This document shows, one piece after another, positions 30,119 to 39,291 of a stretch of DNA of 64,000 nucleotides. The stretch's first letter is position 1; the number at the start of each line of letters is the position of its first letter. This stretch comes from Nitrosovibrio sp. Nv4 (GTDB lineage Bacteria; Pseudomonadota; Gammaproteobacteria; Burkholderiales; Nitrosomonadaceae), in assembly GCF_900215485.1 (NCBI RefSeq), contig NZ_OCMZ01000001.1, positions 1,426,001-1,490,000 on the forward strand, written 5' to 3'. The position numbers and the translations under genes are program-made. The notes under the pieces are model-generated. The model was not told the DNA's origin and ran no database searches. It saw only the letters and a list, made by a program, of their open reading frames with translations.

Positions 30119-31780
30119 CCGGTTGATCGGCTTATATCTGATCCGTTTTGGTTTGGCGCCTTCCTCACCCAGGCGCTTACGCTTGTCGGCCTCGTATTCC
30201 TGGTAGTTGCCGTCGAAGAACGCGACCTGAGAATTGCCCTCGAAGGACAGGATGTGCGTGGCAATACGGTCGAGGAACCAGCGGTCGTGCGAGATGACCA
30301 GCACGCACCCCGCAAACTCCAGCAACGCGTCTTCCAGTGCGCGCAAGGTTTCCACATCGAGATCGTTGGAAGGTTCGTCCAGCAGGAGCACATTGCCCCC
30401 GGAAATAAGCATTTTGGCCAGATGTAGCCTTCCACGCTCACCGCCCGAAAGGTTGCCGACTATTTTCTGCTGATCGGCGCCCTTGAAGTTGAAACGGCCA
30501 AGGTAAGCGCGCGCGGGCGTTTCATATTTTCCAACGTTCAGGATGTCATGGCCGCCTGAAATGGTATCGAACACGCTTTTGCTGCCTTCGAGCGCATCGC
30601 GCGATTGGTCCACATGCGCTATTTTTACGGTTGAGCCGATTTCTATATCCCCGGAATCCGGGTGTTCCTTACCCGTGATCATGCGGAACAGGGTTGATTT
30701 TCCCGCCCCGTTGGGACCGATGATGCCGACGATCGCCCCGGGCGGAACCTTGAAGCTCAGATCGTCGATCAGCAGGCGATCGCCATAGGCCTTGGACACG
30801 TTCTTGAACTCGATGACTTCATTACCGAGCCTGTCGGCAACGGGGATGAATATCTCCTGCGTTTCGTTGCGTTTCTGGTACTCCTGGGAGTTGAGTTCAT
30901 CGAAACGGGCAATTCGCGCCTTGGATTTCGCCTGGCGTCCCTTGGGGTTCTGGCGTACCCAATCGAGCTCTTTTTTTAGCGCTTTCTGACGCGCGGATTC
31001 GGCCGATTCTTCCTGCTTCAGCCGGGTTTCCTTCTGTTCCAGCCAGGAACTGTAGTTGCCCTTCCAGGGAATGCCGTGACCACGGTCAAGCTCCAGTATC
31101 CACTCCGCGGCGTTGTCGAGAAAATAGCGGTCATGCGTCACTGCCACGACCGTGCCGGGGAACCGGGTGAGAAATTGCTCCAGCCATTCCACTGACTCGG
31201 CATCCAGGTGATTGGTGGGTTCGTCCAGCAACAGCATGTCCGGCTTTGACAGCAGAAGTTTGCACAGTGCCACGCGGCGTTTTTCTCCGCCGGAAAGATT
31301 CCCGATAACGGCGTCCCATTCGGGCAAACGTAGCGCATCGGCGGCAATTTCCATCTGTTGATCGACATTGGCACCGCTGGCGGCAAGGATGGCTTCCAGC
31401 CGGACCTGCTCGGATGCCAGCGCGTCGAAATCGGCATCCGGTTCGGCATAAGCGGCATACACCTCTTCCAGTTTCTGTTGCGCACTGAACACTTCGCCCA
31501 GTCCTTCCTGCACAGCATCGCGCACGGTCTGCACGGGATTGAGCTGCGGCTCCTGCGGAAGATAGCCGATATTGAGGTTGGGCATCGCCGTAACCTCACC
31601 TTCGATATCCTTGTCCACCCCCGCCATGATTTTCAGCACAGTGGACTTGCCCGAACCATTGAGGCCAAGCAGACCTATCTTTGCGCCTGGGAAGAAGCTG
31701 ATGGAAATATCCTTGAGAATCGTGCGTCTGGGCGGAACGACTTTGCCGACGCGATTCATGGTGATTACGTATTGAGCCAT
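30116..31780 (-). CDS. ettA: Energy-dependent translational throttle protein
   Basis: EttA is an ABC-F ATPase that binds the ribosomal E site and gates early elongation according to energy state. The 554-residue protein contains two ABC domains and no membrane segment: Walker A GLNGSGKST (39-47) with signature LSGGEKRR, and GPNGAGKST with signature LSGGERGR in the second half. Both are followed by LLLDEPTNHLD or LLLDEPSNDLD. The arm insertion in domain 1 and the interdomain linker WVRQNPKGRQAKSKARIARF identify EttA among ABC-F proteins. The length equals the E. coli protein within a residue or two. Confidence 0.96.
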   Translation of the reverse strand: MAQYVITMNRVGKVVPPRRTILKDISISFFPGAKIGLLGLNGSGKSTVLKIMAGVDKDIEGEVTAMPNLNIGYLPQEPQLNPVQTVRDAVQEGLGEVFSAQQKLEEVYAAYAEPDADFDALASEQVRLEAILAASGANVDQQMEIAADALRLPEWDAVIGNLSGGEKRRVALCKLLLSKPDMLLLDEPTNHLDAESVEWLEQFLTRFPGTVVAVTHDRYFLDNAAEWILELDRGHGIPWKGNYSSWLEQKETRLKQEESAESARQKALKKELDWVRQNPKGRQAKSKARIARFDELNSQEYQKRNETQEIFIPVADRLGNEVIEFKNVSKAYGDRLLIDDLSFKVPPGAIVGIIGPNGAGKSTLFRMITGKEHPDSGDIEIGSTVKIAHVDQSRDALEGSKSVFDTISGGHDILNVGKYETPARAYLGRFNFKGADQQKIVGNLSGGERGRLHLAKMLISGGNVLLLDEPSNDLDVETLRALEDALLEFAGCVLVISHDRWFLDRIATHILSFEGNSQVAFFDGNYQEYEADKRKRLGEEGAKPKRIRYKPINR

Positions 31781-31935
31781 AGATAAGTGTCAACGTTAGT
31801 AAAATTTTTCAAGTTTAACCTATGGAGAGGCTCTGCCGGGATTAAACAAATAGTTAAAAGAACGCCGGAGTCCTCCAGGTACCAGCCTTATCGCTTGTAT
31901 CTTTCAGGCTTCGATTCTTCTGATGCCGTTCGAAA

Positions 31936-32775
31936 TTATCCGCATTTGATAGTTGCTAATTCTCCTGCTGCTCGTTCCAGCGAGCGTGCTCGGCTTTGGA
32001 CTTCGGTCACACCATTCAAGAGGTGATCCGGTATATCGAACCCTTTCTTTCCCACCAGCGCGTAATAGAACAACTGACGTCCATCAATGGATATACGATG
32101 CCGGTATCGTTCCAGGTGATGAACCTCTAGCGCATCGCTTACCAGTAGCGATTTAATCAAGCGGGAGAATCCGGAAGTATCGCTCTCAAGTAGAAATGAC
32201 TCTTTGATATTAAAGGCAATCCATCCTGACGGTGCAACAAGATTAAATGCATTGGCAAAGGCTTTTGCCGGAATATCGCCAAAACCAAGTGCGGCGACAC
32301 AAGTAAGGCAATCGATTTGCCACGCAGCCAGTTCTCGCTGCATGGAAGTTTCGAGATTAGAGAAATCACAGACATAATACGCATCGTATACGCTTGGCCT
32401 GTCACGTTCACAGGCAATATAGGCTTCTTCCGAGATATCAGCCCCGATAACGCGCGCTACTCCCATATTGCACAGCTGCTCTCCAAACATGCCGTTTCCG
32501 GCTCCAAAATCGAGCGCCCGCAATTCTGTCATTTCGACGCGGTTGTCCTCCAGAACTTTGGCCAGGATATCGCCGATTTTCTGCGGCGAATTGCACTTGA
32601 GACGATGATAAAAAAGCTGTTCATACAAACCGGGACGTTTGTAAATTTCACCATATTCATGAAAACGGAATTTGATGTCCTGTCCGTTTTCGAGGACAGA
32701 AAAAAAAACCTCGTCTTCACCAAGCTGATGAGATTCTCCGATAGGAAACTTTATACTGTATTGCTGATGCTTCAT
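31936..32775 (-). CDS. SAM-dependent methyltransferase, class I
   Basis: The 279-residue protein has a class I methyltransferase core: motif I ALDFGAGNGMFGEQL (about 87-101), motif II around VIGADISEEAYIA, and VAALGFGDIP near motif IV. The N-terminal ~75 residues precede the fold and may bind substrate; the FRFHEYGEIYKRPGLYEQLFYHRL pattern recalls small-molecule methyltransferases. The substrate is unknown. I start at the ATG at 32775 behind GAGAGGAG; the open frame continues upstream to 32958 without a better site. No neighbouring gene hints at a pathway. Confidence 0.8.
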   Translation of the reverse strand: MKHQQYSIKFPIGESHQLGEDEVFFSVLENGQDIKFRFHEYGEIYKRPGLYEQLFYHRLKCNSPQKIGDILAKVLEDNRVEMTELRALDFGAGNGMFGEQLCNMGVARVIGADISEEAYIACERDRPSVYDAYYVCDFSNLETSMQRELAAWQIDCLTCVAALGFGDIPAKAFANAFNLVAPSGWIAFNIKESFLLESDTSGFSRLIKSLLVSDALEVHHLERYRHRISIDGRQLFYYALVGKKGFDIPDHLLNGVTEVQSRARSLERAAGELATIKCG

Positions 32776-33142
32776 TTTTTCTCCTCTCCATTGAAAAAAG
32801 CCTGACATGGTTAGAAGGAGGAAGGCGTCACCGTCGGCCAACCCCCCTAATTCCAGGTTGTGGTAGTCCTGTATGCCGCGCCATGCATTGCGTTTGACGT
32901 TGGAATGAAAAGTCTGTCCTGCTAAAATCCGCGGAAACCACGCGGATTCCTGATTCAAAGCCTTGTTGTCATTGAGCCGCTCTTTTTCAACCTCCCCATT
33001 TTCCGGTAGAGACTGTTGAGCTATGCGGGTTGATTGCGGCTTAATTTGAAACGCATGCCGGATCAGACGTGGTACTACCTGTCAGCCGAGAAAGGTGAAA
33101 ACGGTTCAGCTGGAAATAAGCCTGACCTTTTTACCATGCGTT
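32776..33142. other. 367-bp region between methyltransferase and GST pseudogene
   Basis: No gene is supported. The methyltransferase frame stays open upstream to 32958, but the residues do not continue the domain. I see no repeat or RNA structure I can name. Confidence 0.45.
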
Positions 33143-33560
33143 TTAGTGCGACCCAGTGCACTTGGTGCGAATGAGTCGTTCAGTGCTATCTTTGGTATCG
33201 TAAATATTGATTGACAGCTGATCCTCCGCCGCTCTACTTATGCGCGTGGATCGCTTCGTTGCTGCTTTCACGGCCTGACAAGCTTTCATGCTCTCGACAG
33301 CGCATGAAATGGGGGAAAGCGATCCTGTCATGCGGAGTTCCGCGTGCCCTTTATACCAAGGATAATAGCGATGTCCGCAATGGTATATTCGCCGGAGGCA
33401 AGTCATTTACATTTCGTTCTGCCTATCTCCAGTACCGGCTACAGGCGCGGCGACTCCTTATTATACCGTCTTTGCCTGTCGATTGAAGAGTTTGCTGGCC
33501 GACCTGGGCCGATTCACGACGGAAGACCGCCACTGCAGCGTGTCGTGGCGCCTAGCGTTT
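33143..33560 (-). pseudogene. Decayed partial copy of the neighbouring glutathione S-transferase gene
   Basis: On the minus strand this stretch resembles the C-terminal half of the intact GST at 33714-34451. The last readable frame gives YPWYKGHAE and YDTKDSTERL, matching YPWCKGHAD and YDIKDNTERL of the intact protein. Upstream, matching DNA (for example the segments around ACGACACG, CAATCGACAGGCAAAG and CGAATATACCATTGCGGACATCGC) continues in other frames, broken by several indels and stops. The N-terminal thioredoxin-like half is missing. It is best explained by a tandem duplication followed by decay. Confidence 0.8.
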
Positions 33561-33657
33561 ATCCTTTGATCATCCACGTTTGCTAATGGCCGCTCTGTTT
33601 CGTTCAAAGCAATTAGCCTCCTGCAAGGCGCGCCTTACACCTTACATTAAGCCAGCT

Positions 33658-33691
33658 GACTTACGCGTGCAGCAGACTTACGCGTGCAGCA
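33658..33691. repeat. Perfect direct repeat, 17-bp unit, two copies
   Basis: GACTTACGCGTGCAGCA occurs twice head to tail (33658-33674 and 33675-33691), just downstream of the intact GST gene and next to its decayed copy. It may be a trace of replication slippage or of the duplication event. Confidence 0.8.
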
Positions 33692-33713
33692 GACAGCTAT
33701 CCTTGCCCGATCC

Positions 33714-34451
33714 TTACCTCCGTAATTTAGCCATAATGCCCGTAGCCCGGGTGAGTCGCTCGGTGTTATCCTTAATGTCATACATGTCGATGGGCGGCCT
33801 GCCTTCTGCGGCCTTCTCCATGCGCGCACGAATTTCCGCCGCCATTTCGTTGTTGCGTTGCACGGCCGGGCGTGCTTCCATGGCCTCGAACCAGCGCATG
33901 AAATTGGGGAACGCCGTTTTGTCGATGCCGTGATCCGCATGCCCTTTACACCATGGATAGGTTGCGATATCGGCGATTGTATATTCGTCGCAGCCAAGCC
34001 AGGCGCTTTCACCTAATCGATTCTCCAGTACGTGGTACAGGCGCAGCACCTCGTTATTGTATCTATCCCGCGCGTACTGATTGTCGCTGGCCTGTCTGTT
34101 GAAGTGATTGGCCTGGCCGAACATGGGGCCAATATGGGCCACCTGGAAAAATAGCCATTGGAACGTGTCGTAACGCTTGCGCGTATTCCGTGGTAGAAAC
34201 CTCCCGGTTTTTTCCGCGAGATACGCGAGAATGGCGCCGGATTCCATCATGGAGTACGGGCCATCTCCTGGTCCTTCCGTATCCACGATTGCGGGAATCT
34301 TGTTATTGGGATTGAGCTTCAGGTGTTCAGGCTTGAACTGTTCGCCAATACTGATATTGACGTCGATGTGCTTCCATTCGATTCCGGTTTCCTCAAGCAT
34401 GATCATTACCTTCTGGCCATTAGGCGTTGGGCTCGAATGCAGTTCAATCAT
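33714..34451 (-). CDS. Glutathione S-transferase (YfcG/YghU-like)
   Basis: The 245-residue cytoplasmic protein has an N-terminal thioredoxin-like domain (about 1-85) with SPTPNGQKVMIMLEE, the cis-proline motif NNKIPAIVD and the glutathione-binding MESGAILAYLAEK. An all-helical C-terminal domain (about 95-230) carries the N-capping motif TIADIATYPW. The Asn-Gly pair near the N-terminus fits the Nu-class disulfide-bond reductase members YfcG/YghU rather than Tyr/Ser-type GSTs. A ribosome site (AAGGAGGAG) precedes the ATG. A degenerate partial copy lies immediately downstream. Confidence 0.9.
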   Translation of the reverse strand: MIELHSSPTPNGQKVMIMLEETGIEWKHIDVNISIGEQFKPEHLKLNPNNKIPAIVDTEGPGDGPYSMMESGAILAYLAEKTGRFLPRNTRKRYDTFQWLFFQVAHIGPMFGQANHFNRQASDNQYARDRYNNEVLRLYHVLENRLGESAWLGCDEYTIADIATYPWCKGHADHGIDKTAFPNFMRWFEAMEARPAVQRNNEMAAEIRARMEKAAEGRPPIDMYDIKDNTERLTRATGIMAKLRR

Positions 34452-34809
34452 GGCTCCTCCTTTATGTCATTGTATTGATCGTTTTACTCGCATCGTTGAA
34501 TTTTGTCTCTATGGAATTTTATGCAGGATGACTGGAGCGAGCGCAACCCATCCCATCATCGGGTTATTTACCTCTCGCGAAAACTGTCATTAGCCAAATT
34601 GCCTCAATATCCTCCATGTTTGACACGTCATATCGTGTGCGAGTTTGTATGAGTTACGCTAAACTTTACCATCCTGCATTAACAACAGGCGGGAATGGTT
34701 CAAAGGATTCATTTATTGCTATTACCCGTATTACTTTCCGCGACTGAATGCTTAAGCAATAATTACACAAAGTTATAGTCCACTTTTCCATTAATCCCGG
34801 AATTCGCCC
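34452..34809. other. 358-bp divergent region between GST and djlA
   Basis: No gene is supported. It must contain promoters for the GST (minus) and djlA (plus). I see no clear operator, RNA structure or repeat. Confidence 0.5.
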
Positions 34810-35583
34810 TTGTTCAAAATAATTGGAGTTTTATTAGGCTACTACCTCTTCGGTATTTTCGGAGCATTTCTCGGTTATATCGTCGGAAGCTTTATTGACC
34901 GTTATCGGGCTTATGGTGCGGGTGCAATCAATCCGCTCACGAGCGCCCATCGCCAAAAAGTTTTTCTCGAAACCGTTTTCATCTCAATGGGGAAACTTGC
35001 GAAAGCAGATGGGCATATTTCCCAGGATGAGATTACCCATGTTGAAGACTTCATGCAAAAGCTGGGAATGTCCTCTGAGCACCGGCAACTCGCAATTGCC
35101 CTGTTCAAGCAAGGATCCGCGCCGGACTTTGATATCAAGCCCAAGCTGAACGAATTCATGTCTGTTTGTGGACATACGCACAGTCTCAAGCAGATGCTGC
35201 TGATTTACCTCATCGTCATGGCGTTGGCCGATGGACGCCTGGATGCGGCGGAGGAGGGCCTGCTGCGTGACGTTGCCCTCCATTTGGGCTATGACCAGCT
35301 TGCTTTCAGGCAATTGCTGGACATGGTATTAAATCAGTCGCATTTTGCGGGAGGCCAGGCAACCTCGCCCACTGCTTTGGACGATGCTTATAAAGCCTTG
35401 GGCGTGACCAGGGAAAGTAGCGATCAGGAAATAAAACGTGCATATCGCAAACTGATGAGCCAGTATCATCCCGACAAGCTGATGGGCCAGGGGCTACCCG
35501 AAGATATGATTGCCATGGCCACCGCGCAGGCTCAGGAAGTGCAGACTGCGTATGATTTGATCAAAAAGAGCCGCAATATGTAA
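34810..35583 (+). CDS. djlA: DjlA-type co-chaperone (TerB-like plus C-terminal J domain)
   Basis: The 257-residue protein matches DjlA layout. An N-terminal glycine-zipper-like membrane segment (about 1-28, GYYLFGIFGAFLGYIVGS) anchors it. A TerB-like helical domain (about 50-165) includes GKLAKADGHISQDE and ALADGRLDAAEE. A C-terminal J domain (about 192-257) carries YHPDKL, the HPD motif that stimulates DnaK. DjlA is an inner-membrane DnaK partner linked to envelope stress signalling in E. coli. The start is a TTG; it lies before MFKIIG and gives the whole anchor, but has only a weak ribosome site. Confidence 0.9.
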   Translation: MFKIIGVLLGYYLFGIFGAFLGYIVGSFIDRYRAYGAGAINPLTSAHRQKVFLETVFISMGKLAKADGHISQDEITHVEDFMQKLGMSSEHRQLAIALFKQGSAPDFDIKPKLNEFMSVCGHTHSLKQMLLIYLIVMALADGRLDAAEEGLLRDVALHLGYDQLAFRQLLDMVLNQSHFAGGQATSPTALDDAYKALGVTRESSDQEIKRAYRKLMSQYHPDKLMGQGLPEDMIAMATAQAQEVQTAYDLIKKSRNM

Positions 35584-35752
35584 GTTTGTAATGATTGCGA
35601 TCCCCAGATATGGGTCCCAATAAAACGGAGGTTGGGCATCCGCAATAAAGACTGTTATTAAGGGAAAAATAGACCGCCAGAAGAGGCACTTGATCCCTTG
35701 CGAAAATGCAGTAGATTCAAGACGTATTCAGATGATCCGCAGTATGTATGGG

Positions 35753-36550
35753 TCAGACTTCACGCCCGAATATCCCTCCAAGGATTTTTCTGTCGATATG
35801 GTTATTGAGATAGGCTGCCCCAAACCCCCCGAAGAGTTCCTTCTTCGTAACACCCAGCTCTGATTCTTTAGCCGCCAGTATTTCACGAGTAGAAGGACGC
35901 TCGCACATTGCATCGTAAAACGTCTGTAATGCAGGATCGTCTCGAAACAGATGCATCTCGGGTATTTCGAACAGTTCGGAAAACATCTGGCTAAGCTCGA
36001 GCGTGTAGAACAACTGGAAATCCGGCAAAAAAGGCTCTTTGCCAAGCAGGAATGGCCCCATTTTCGAGCCATTAACCAATCTGGGTAGCCACATTTTGCT
36101 TAACAGAACAGAGCAAAGATTATAGATATGCCCTTCTTTTTCGATTTTGAGTTTCCATGCTTTTGGAAAATATGCGCTGACAACAAACCAGTTGAAGAAT
36201 GGACCCGCAATGGAGAAAGTGATGAAGTCATTCTTGGCATCGACCTCTGCACAGAGCATCGGATCATCAACAGGATAAAACTTTCGTGCTTCTGGGTAGA
36301 TTCTCGCGAGATATCGACAGATCGCGTGACTTTCTGAAATATCAACACCATTGACATCCCTGAGAGTAGGAATTTTCCCAAGAGGATTTCGTTCCATATG
36401 CTCTGGCGTGAGCGTGCCCCCCTGAAACGGAGACACTCGTTCATAACGATAAGGTAGACCGGTTTCCGAGAGCATGTGGGCAACCTGACTCATATAAGGT
36501 GAGAGCCAGAATCCGTACAGCGTACGTTCGATATTTGATTGGTCGGACAT
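35753..36550 (-). CDS. Glutathione S-transferase family protein
   Basis: The 265-residue protein has a thioredoxin-like N-terminal domain (about 8-85), with LYGFWLSPYMSQVAHMLSETGLPYRY, the cis-proline motif NPLGKIPTLRD and ESHAICRYLARIYP. A helical C-terminal domain follows, longer than usual and ending in a segment of about 35 residues beyond the normal fold. The catalytic residue is probably the serine/tyrosine near SPYMS. I start at the ATG at 36550 behind AAGGAA. It is downstream of the HxlR regulator on the same strand with a 167-bp gap; such pairs often respond to electrophiles, which is inference here. It is not a close copy of the GST at 33.7 kb. Confidence 0.85.
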   Translation of the reverse strand: MSDQSNIERTLYGFWLSPYMSQVAHMLSETGLPYRYERVSPFQGGTLTPEHMERNPLGKIPTLRDVNGVDISESHAICRYLARIYPEARKFYPVDDPMLCAEVDAKNDFITFSIAGPFFNWFVVSAYFPKAWKLKIEKEGHIYNLCSVLLSKMWLPRLVNGSKMGPFLLGKEPFLPDFQLFYTLELSQMFSELFEIPEMHLFRDDPALQTFYDAMCERPSTREILAAKESELGVTKKELFGGFGAAYLNNHIDRKILGGIFGREV

Positions 36551-36717
36551 GGAGAATTCCTTTTGCATTGCGGTTTTAATGTTAAGTAGGTGCCTTATTA
36601 GGGGCATGGTACTGATGTGCCCGGTAGTAATGCCAAGAGCATTCCAGTAAAGTTCAGTTAAAAATTAACTTTCATTTCTCTCACAGCCTTGATTTCCTTT
36701 TGCATCATCTAATCCCG

Positions 36718-37152
36718 CTATTCTTTATTCGCTTCATTCTCTTTACGTAGAGATAATCGTATTTCCCCCATAAATTCCAATGGGTCCTGCTCAAATCGTT
36801 GAACCAGATTCTCGTGTACATCACTTTCAGGAACATATTTTGCACCCCAACGTACCAACTCCATGATTGGAGGCGCCAGATCCACGCATTTTTCAGTAGG
36901 CATATAAATAATCTTGCGCGCATTAGCCGGATCGCGGCGTCGCAAAAGAAGGTGGCATTCCTCCAGTTTTTTCAGGCGATCAGAAAGGATATTGGTAGCG
37001 ATTTTTTCCGGGGAATTTTGAAAATCCCCGAAGTATCGCTTACGGAAGAAAATGAGATCACGAACGACAAGCAGCGTCCATTTGTCGCCCAATATGTCCA
37101 GAGCGCAACTGACTGGACAGGAGGAACGGCTGATCTGGCTTGATTTCGTCAT
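36718..37152 (-). CDS. HxlR-family transcriptional regulator
   Basis: This 144-residue winged-helix protein has the family hallmark near its N-terminus: CPVSCALDILGDKWTLLVVRDL (about 12-33, given here in part), followed by KRYFGDFQNSPEKIATNILSDRLKKLEE (recognition region) and the wing with YMPTEKC. Members often sense aldehydes, quinones or reactive chlorine through cysteines; Cys12 and Cys16 are in the usual place. I start at the ATG at 37152; the open frame to 37191 adds 13 residues. It is followed by a GST gene, its likely target. Confidence 0.88.
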   Translation of the reverse strand: MTKSSQISRSSCPVSCALDILGDKWTLLVVRDLIFFRKRYFGDFQNSPEKIATNILSDRLKKLEECHLLLRRRDPANARKIIYMPTEKCVDLAPPIMELVRWGAKYVPESDVHENLVQRFEQDPLEFMGEIRLSLRKENEANKE

Positions 37153-37288
37153 AACTTCGCGCTGGCCTGCAGATTGACTTGCTTTTTGCAACCAAGAATT
37201 ATACTTGCATTCTGCAATTAATGTAGGTCCATGAGTGTAATAAAGTAAAGAAGCACTTTTCCTGCGTTCGGGTGTTCTCGATGCCGCA

Positions 37289-37861
37289 TTATCCTTGGCG
37301 CCTCGAAGCCCGCCAAACCTGTACCCGCTCGGATTTCATAAGTTTGTAACCAAGCAGGCTAAGCAGCAGCAGTGCGATCAACGGACCTATCGCAGCACGA
37401 AAAATATTCGCGTAGTTGATCATCTGTACGCGCAACGAATACTCATAATGTACCGGAGGGACCGCCTCGCCGGTAATAAATACCGTGTATAACCCCTTAT
37501 CCAGACTGGTCTCTCCCCTCATTACCCCATCGGGATGATAACTCGGACGCAGGTATGCCACCGTCTCATCATCAACCTCGCTGGTTCCCCGTACTACTCG
37601 TATCCCTACGGGAATGTCGCGCAACGCCTGATCCGCAAGGTCTATTACCAATAAAGTATTCCCTTCTCTGGGTATTTCTGTGCAGTATTGACTGCTGGGT
37701 TCATGTTGAGGCTGGTAGGCACTCAAATGCACCATGCTCTCATCATCAAGCCTTCGAGTGCATGTATCTTCCTCCATCGACACCTTACCATGCGCTCCAG
37801 CCATGCCACAGTAAAGCGCTGCAACGACAATAATAGTGGACCGCATCACTTGCTTGATCAT
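37289..37861 (-). CDS. Membrane-anchored periplasmic protein resembling AmoD/PmoD, downstream of amoC
   Basis: The 190-residue protein has a signal peptide (about 1-23, cleavage after AGA), a periplasmic domain of ~125 residues and one C-terminal membrane helix (about 154-174) followed by a short basic tail. The mature N-terminal part holds Cys34, Met43, His45 and Cys60, residue types suited to copper binding. This layout and the position directly after amoC resemble AmoD/PmoD, a protein encoded with ammonia or methane monooxygenase genes. I cannot confirm homology by eye, so that name is an inference. The ATG at 37861 has GAGGAG eight bases upstream. The gap to amoC (150 bp) contains a strong 10-bp hairpin. 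Confidence 0.7.
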   Translation of the reverse strand: MIKQVMRSTIIVVAALYCGMAGAHGKVSMEEDTCTRRLDDESMVHLSAYQPQHEPSSQYCTEIPREGNTLLVIDLADQALRDIPVGIRVVRGTSEVDDETVAYLRPSYHPDGVMRGETSLDKGLYTVFITGEAVPPVHYEYSLRVQMINYANIFRAAIGPLIALLLLSLLGYKLMKSERVQVWRASRRQG

Positions 37862-37935
37862 TTGATTGCTCCTCGATGTATGGTTCAACTGATCTTCGTT
37901 ATCCTCTGCATGCTGTTTTACTATGGCTTATTGCA

Positions 37936-37973
37936 AATCGCCCCGTCCTCTGTAATGCGGGAGCGGGGCGATT
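37936..37973 (-). terminator. Strong hairpin between amoC and the AmoD-like gene
   Basis: AATCGCCCCG (37936-37945) and CGGGGCGATT (37964-37973) form a perfect 10-bp GC-rich stem with an 18-base loop, 39 bp past the amoC stop. There is no long T-run, so it may be a partial terminator or an RNA-stabilising structure that keeps amoC message more abundant than the downstream gene. Confidence 0.6.
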
Positions 37974-38011
37974 CAGGCTTCAGGCCACTGCTCGGATTCC
38001 TCAGCTAGCCC

Positions 38012-38830
<819 letters not shown>

Positions 38831-38941
38831 TCAATACTCCTTTAGATTAATTACCCGCAACTGCCTGAGCGGATTTGACTTGGTTCTCCATAAATATCAA
38901 AATGGTGAATAAGTCGTTACATCATTCATCCTTGCAAAATA

Positions 38942-38960
38942 CTTTGCCTGTCAGGCAAAG
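38942..38960 (-). other. Perfect palindrome at the end of the amoC fragment
   Basis: CTTTGCCTG and CAGGCAAAG mirror each other around one base (38951). As RNA this gives a 7-bp stem with a 5-base loop, followed on the minus strand by TATTTTG. It overlaps the stop codon of the short amoC-like frame and may act as a weak terminator upstream of amoC. Confidence 0.45.
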
Positions 38961-39106
38961 GTTTGAAGCCCATTCCAGAGTAGTGCTATTCCCAGAAGAC
39001 CCAGCACGCCAAACTTGTACATCTTTGATTCGTGTAATGATGGCATGCTGGAAGCACCAACACCTGCTTGCGGATAGCTCCGCAACCTTCGATGTCTTGT
39101 TGCCAT
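38951..39106 (-). pseudogene. Truncated amoC-like N-terminus (51 codons)
   Basis: This short frame encodes 51 residues that parallel the first 51 residues of the amoC product: both start MAT, and SLHESKMYKFGVLGLLGIALLW...TFA lines up with [23 protein letters not shown]...TFA. It stops by TGA exactly where the first periplasmic loop would begin. The upstream DNA also matches: AAAGGAGTACTGAA before its ATG compares with AAAGGAGTATTGAA before amoC. It is either a duplicated and truncated amoC, or a retained one-helix peptide, since its ribosome site and reading frame are intact. Confidence 0.65.
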
Positions 39107-39184
39107 TTCAGTACTCCTTTTAGTTAACTGACTACCACTTCTTCCTGTAGGGAGCCTCTTGCTAACGCAATTACCAGGTATTAT

Positions 39185-39201
39185 GCTTGCAATAAGCAAG
39201 T
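39185..39201. promoter_or_regulatory. Candidate LysR-type operator in the amoC/lysR divergent region
   Basis: CTTGC-AATAA-GCAAG (39186-39200) is a perfect interrupted palindrome lying between the divergent amoC-fragment and LysR genes. It fits the T-N11-A shape of LysR binding sites. A CATAAT-like -10 for the minus strand overlaps it. Function is inferred from position. Confidence 0.35.
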
Positions 39202-39291
39202 GGTCAGAGTATAGACCTGGAGCCGGATAGGCGTGTAGTCTGCTAAATCAGTTATCAGAGTTCTATTTTTGAAACGATGGATGGCCCCCTT

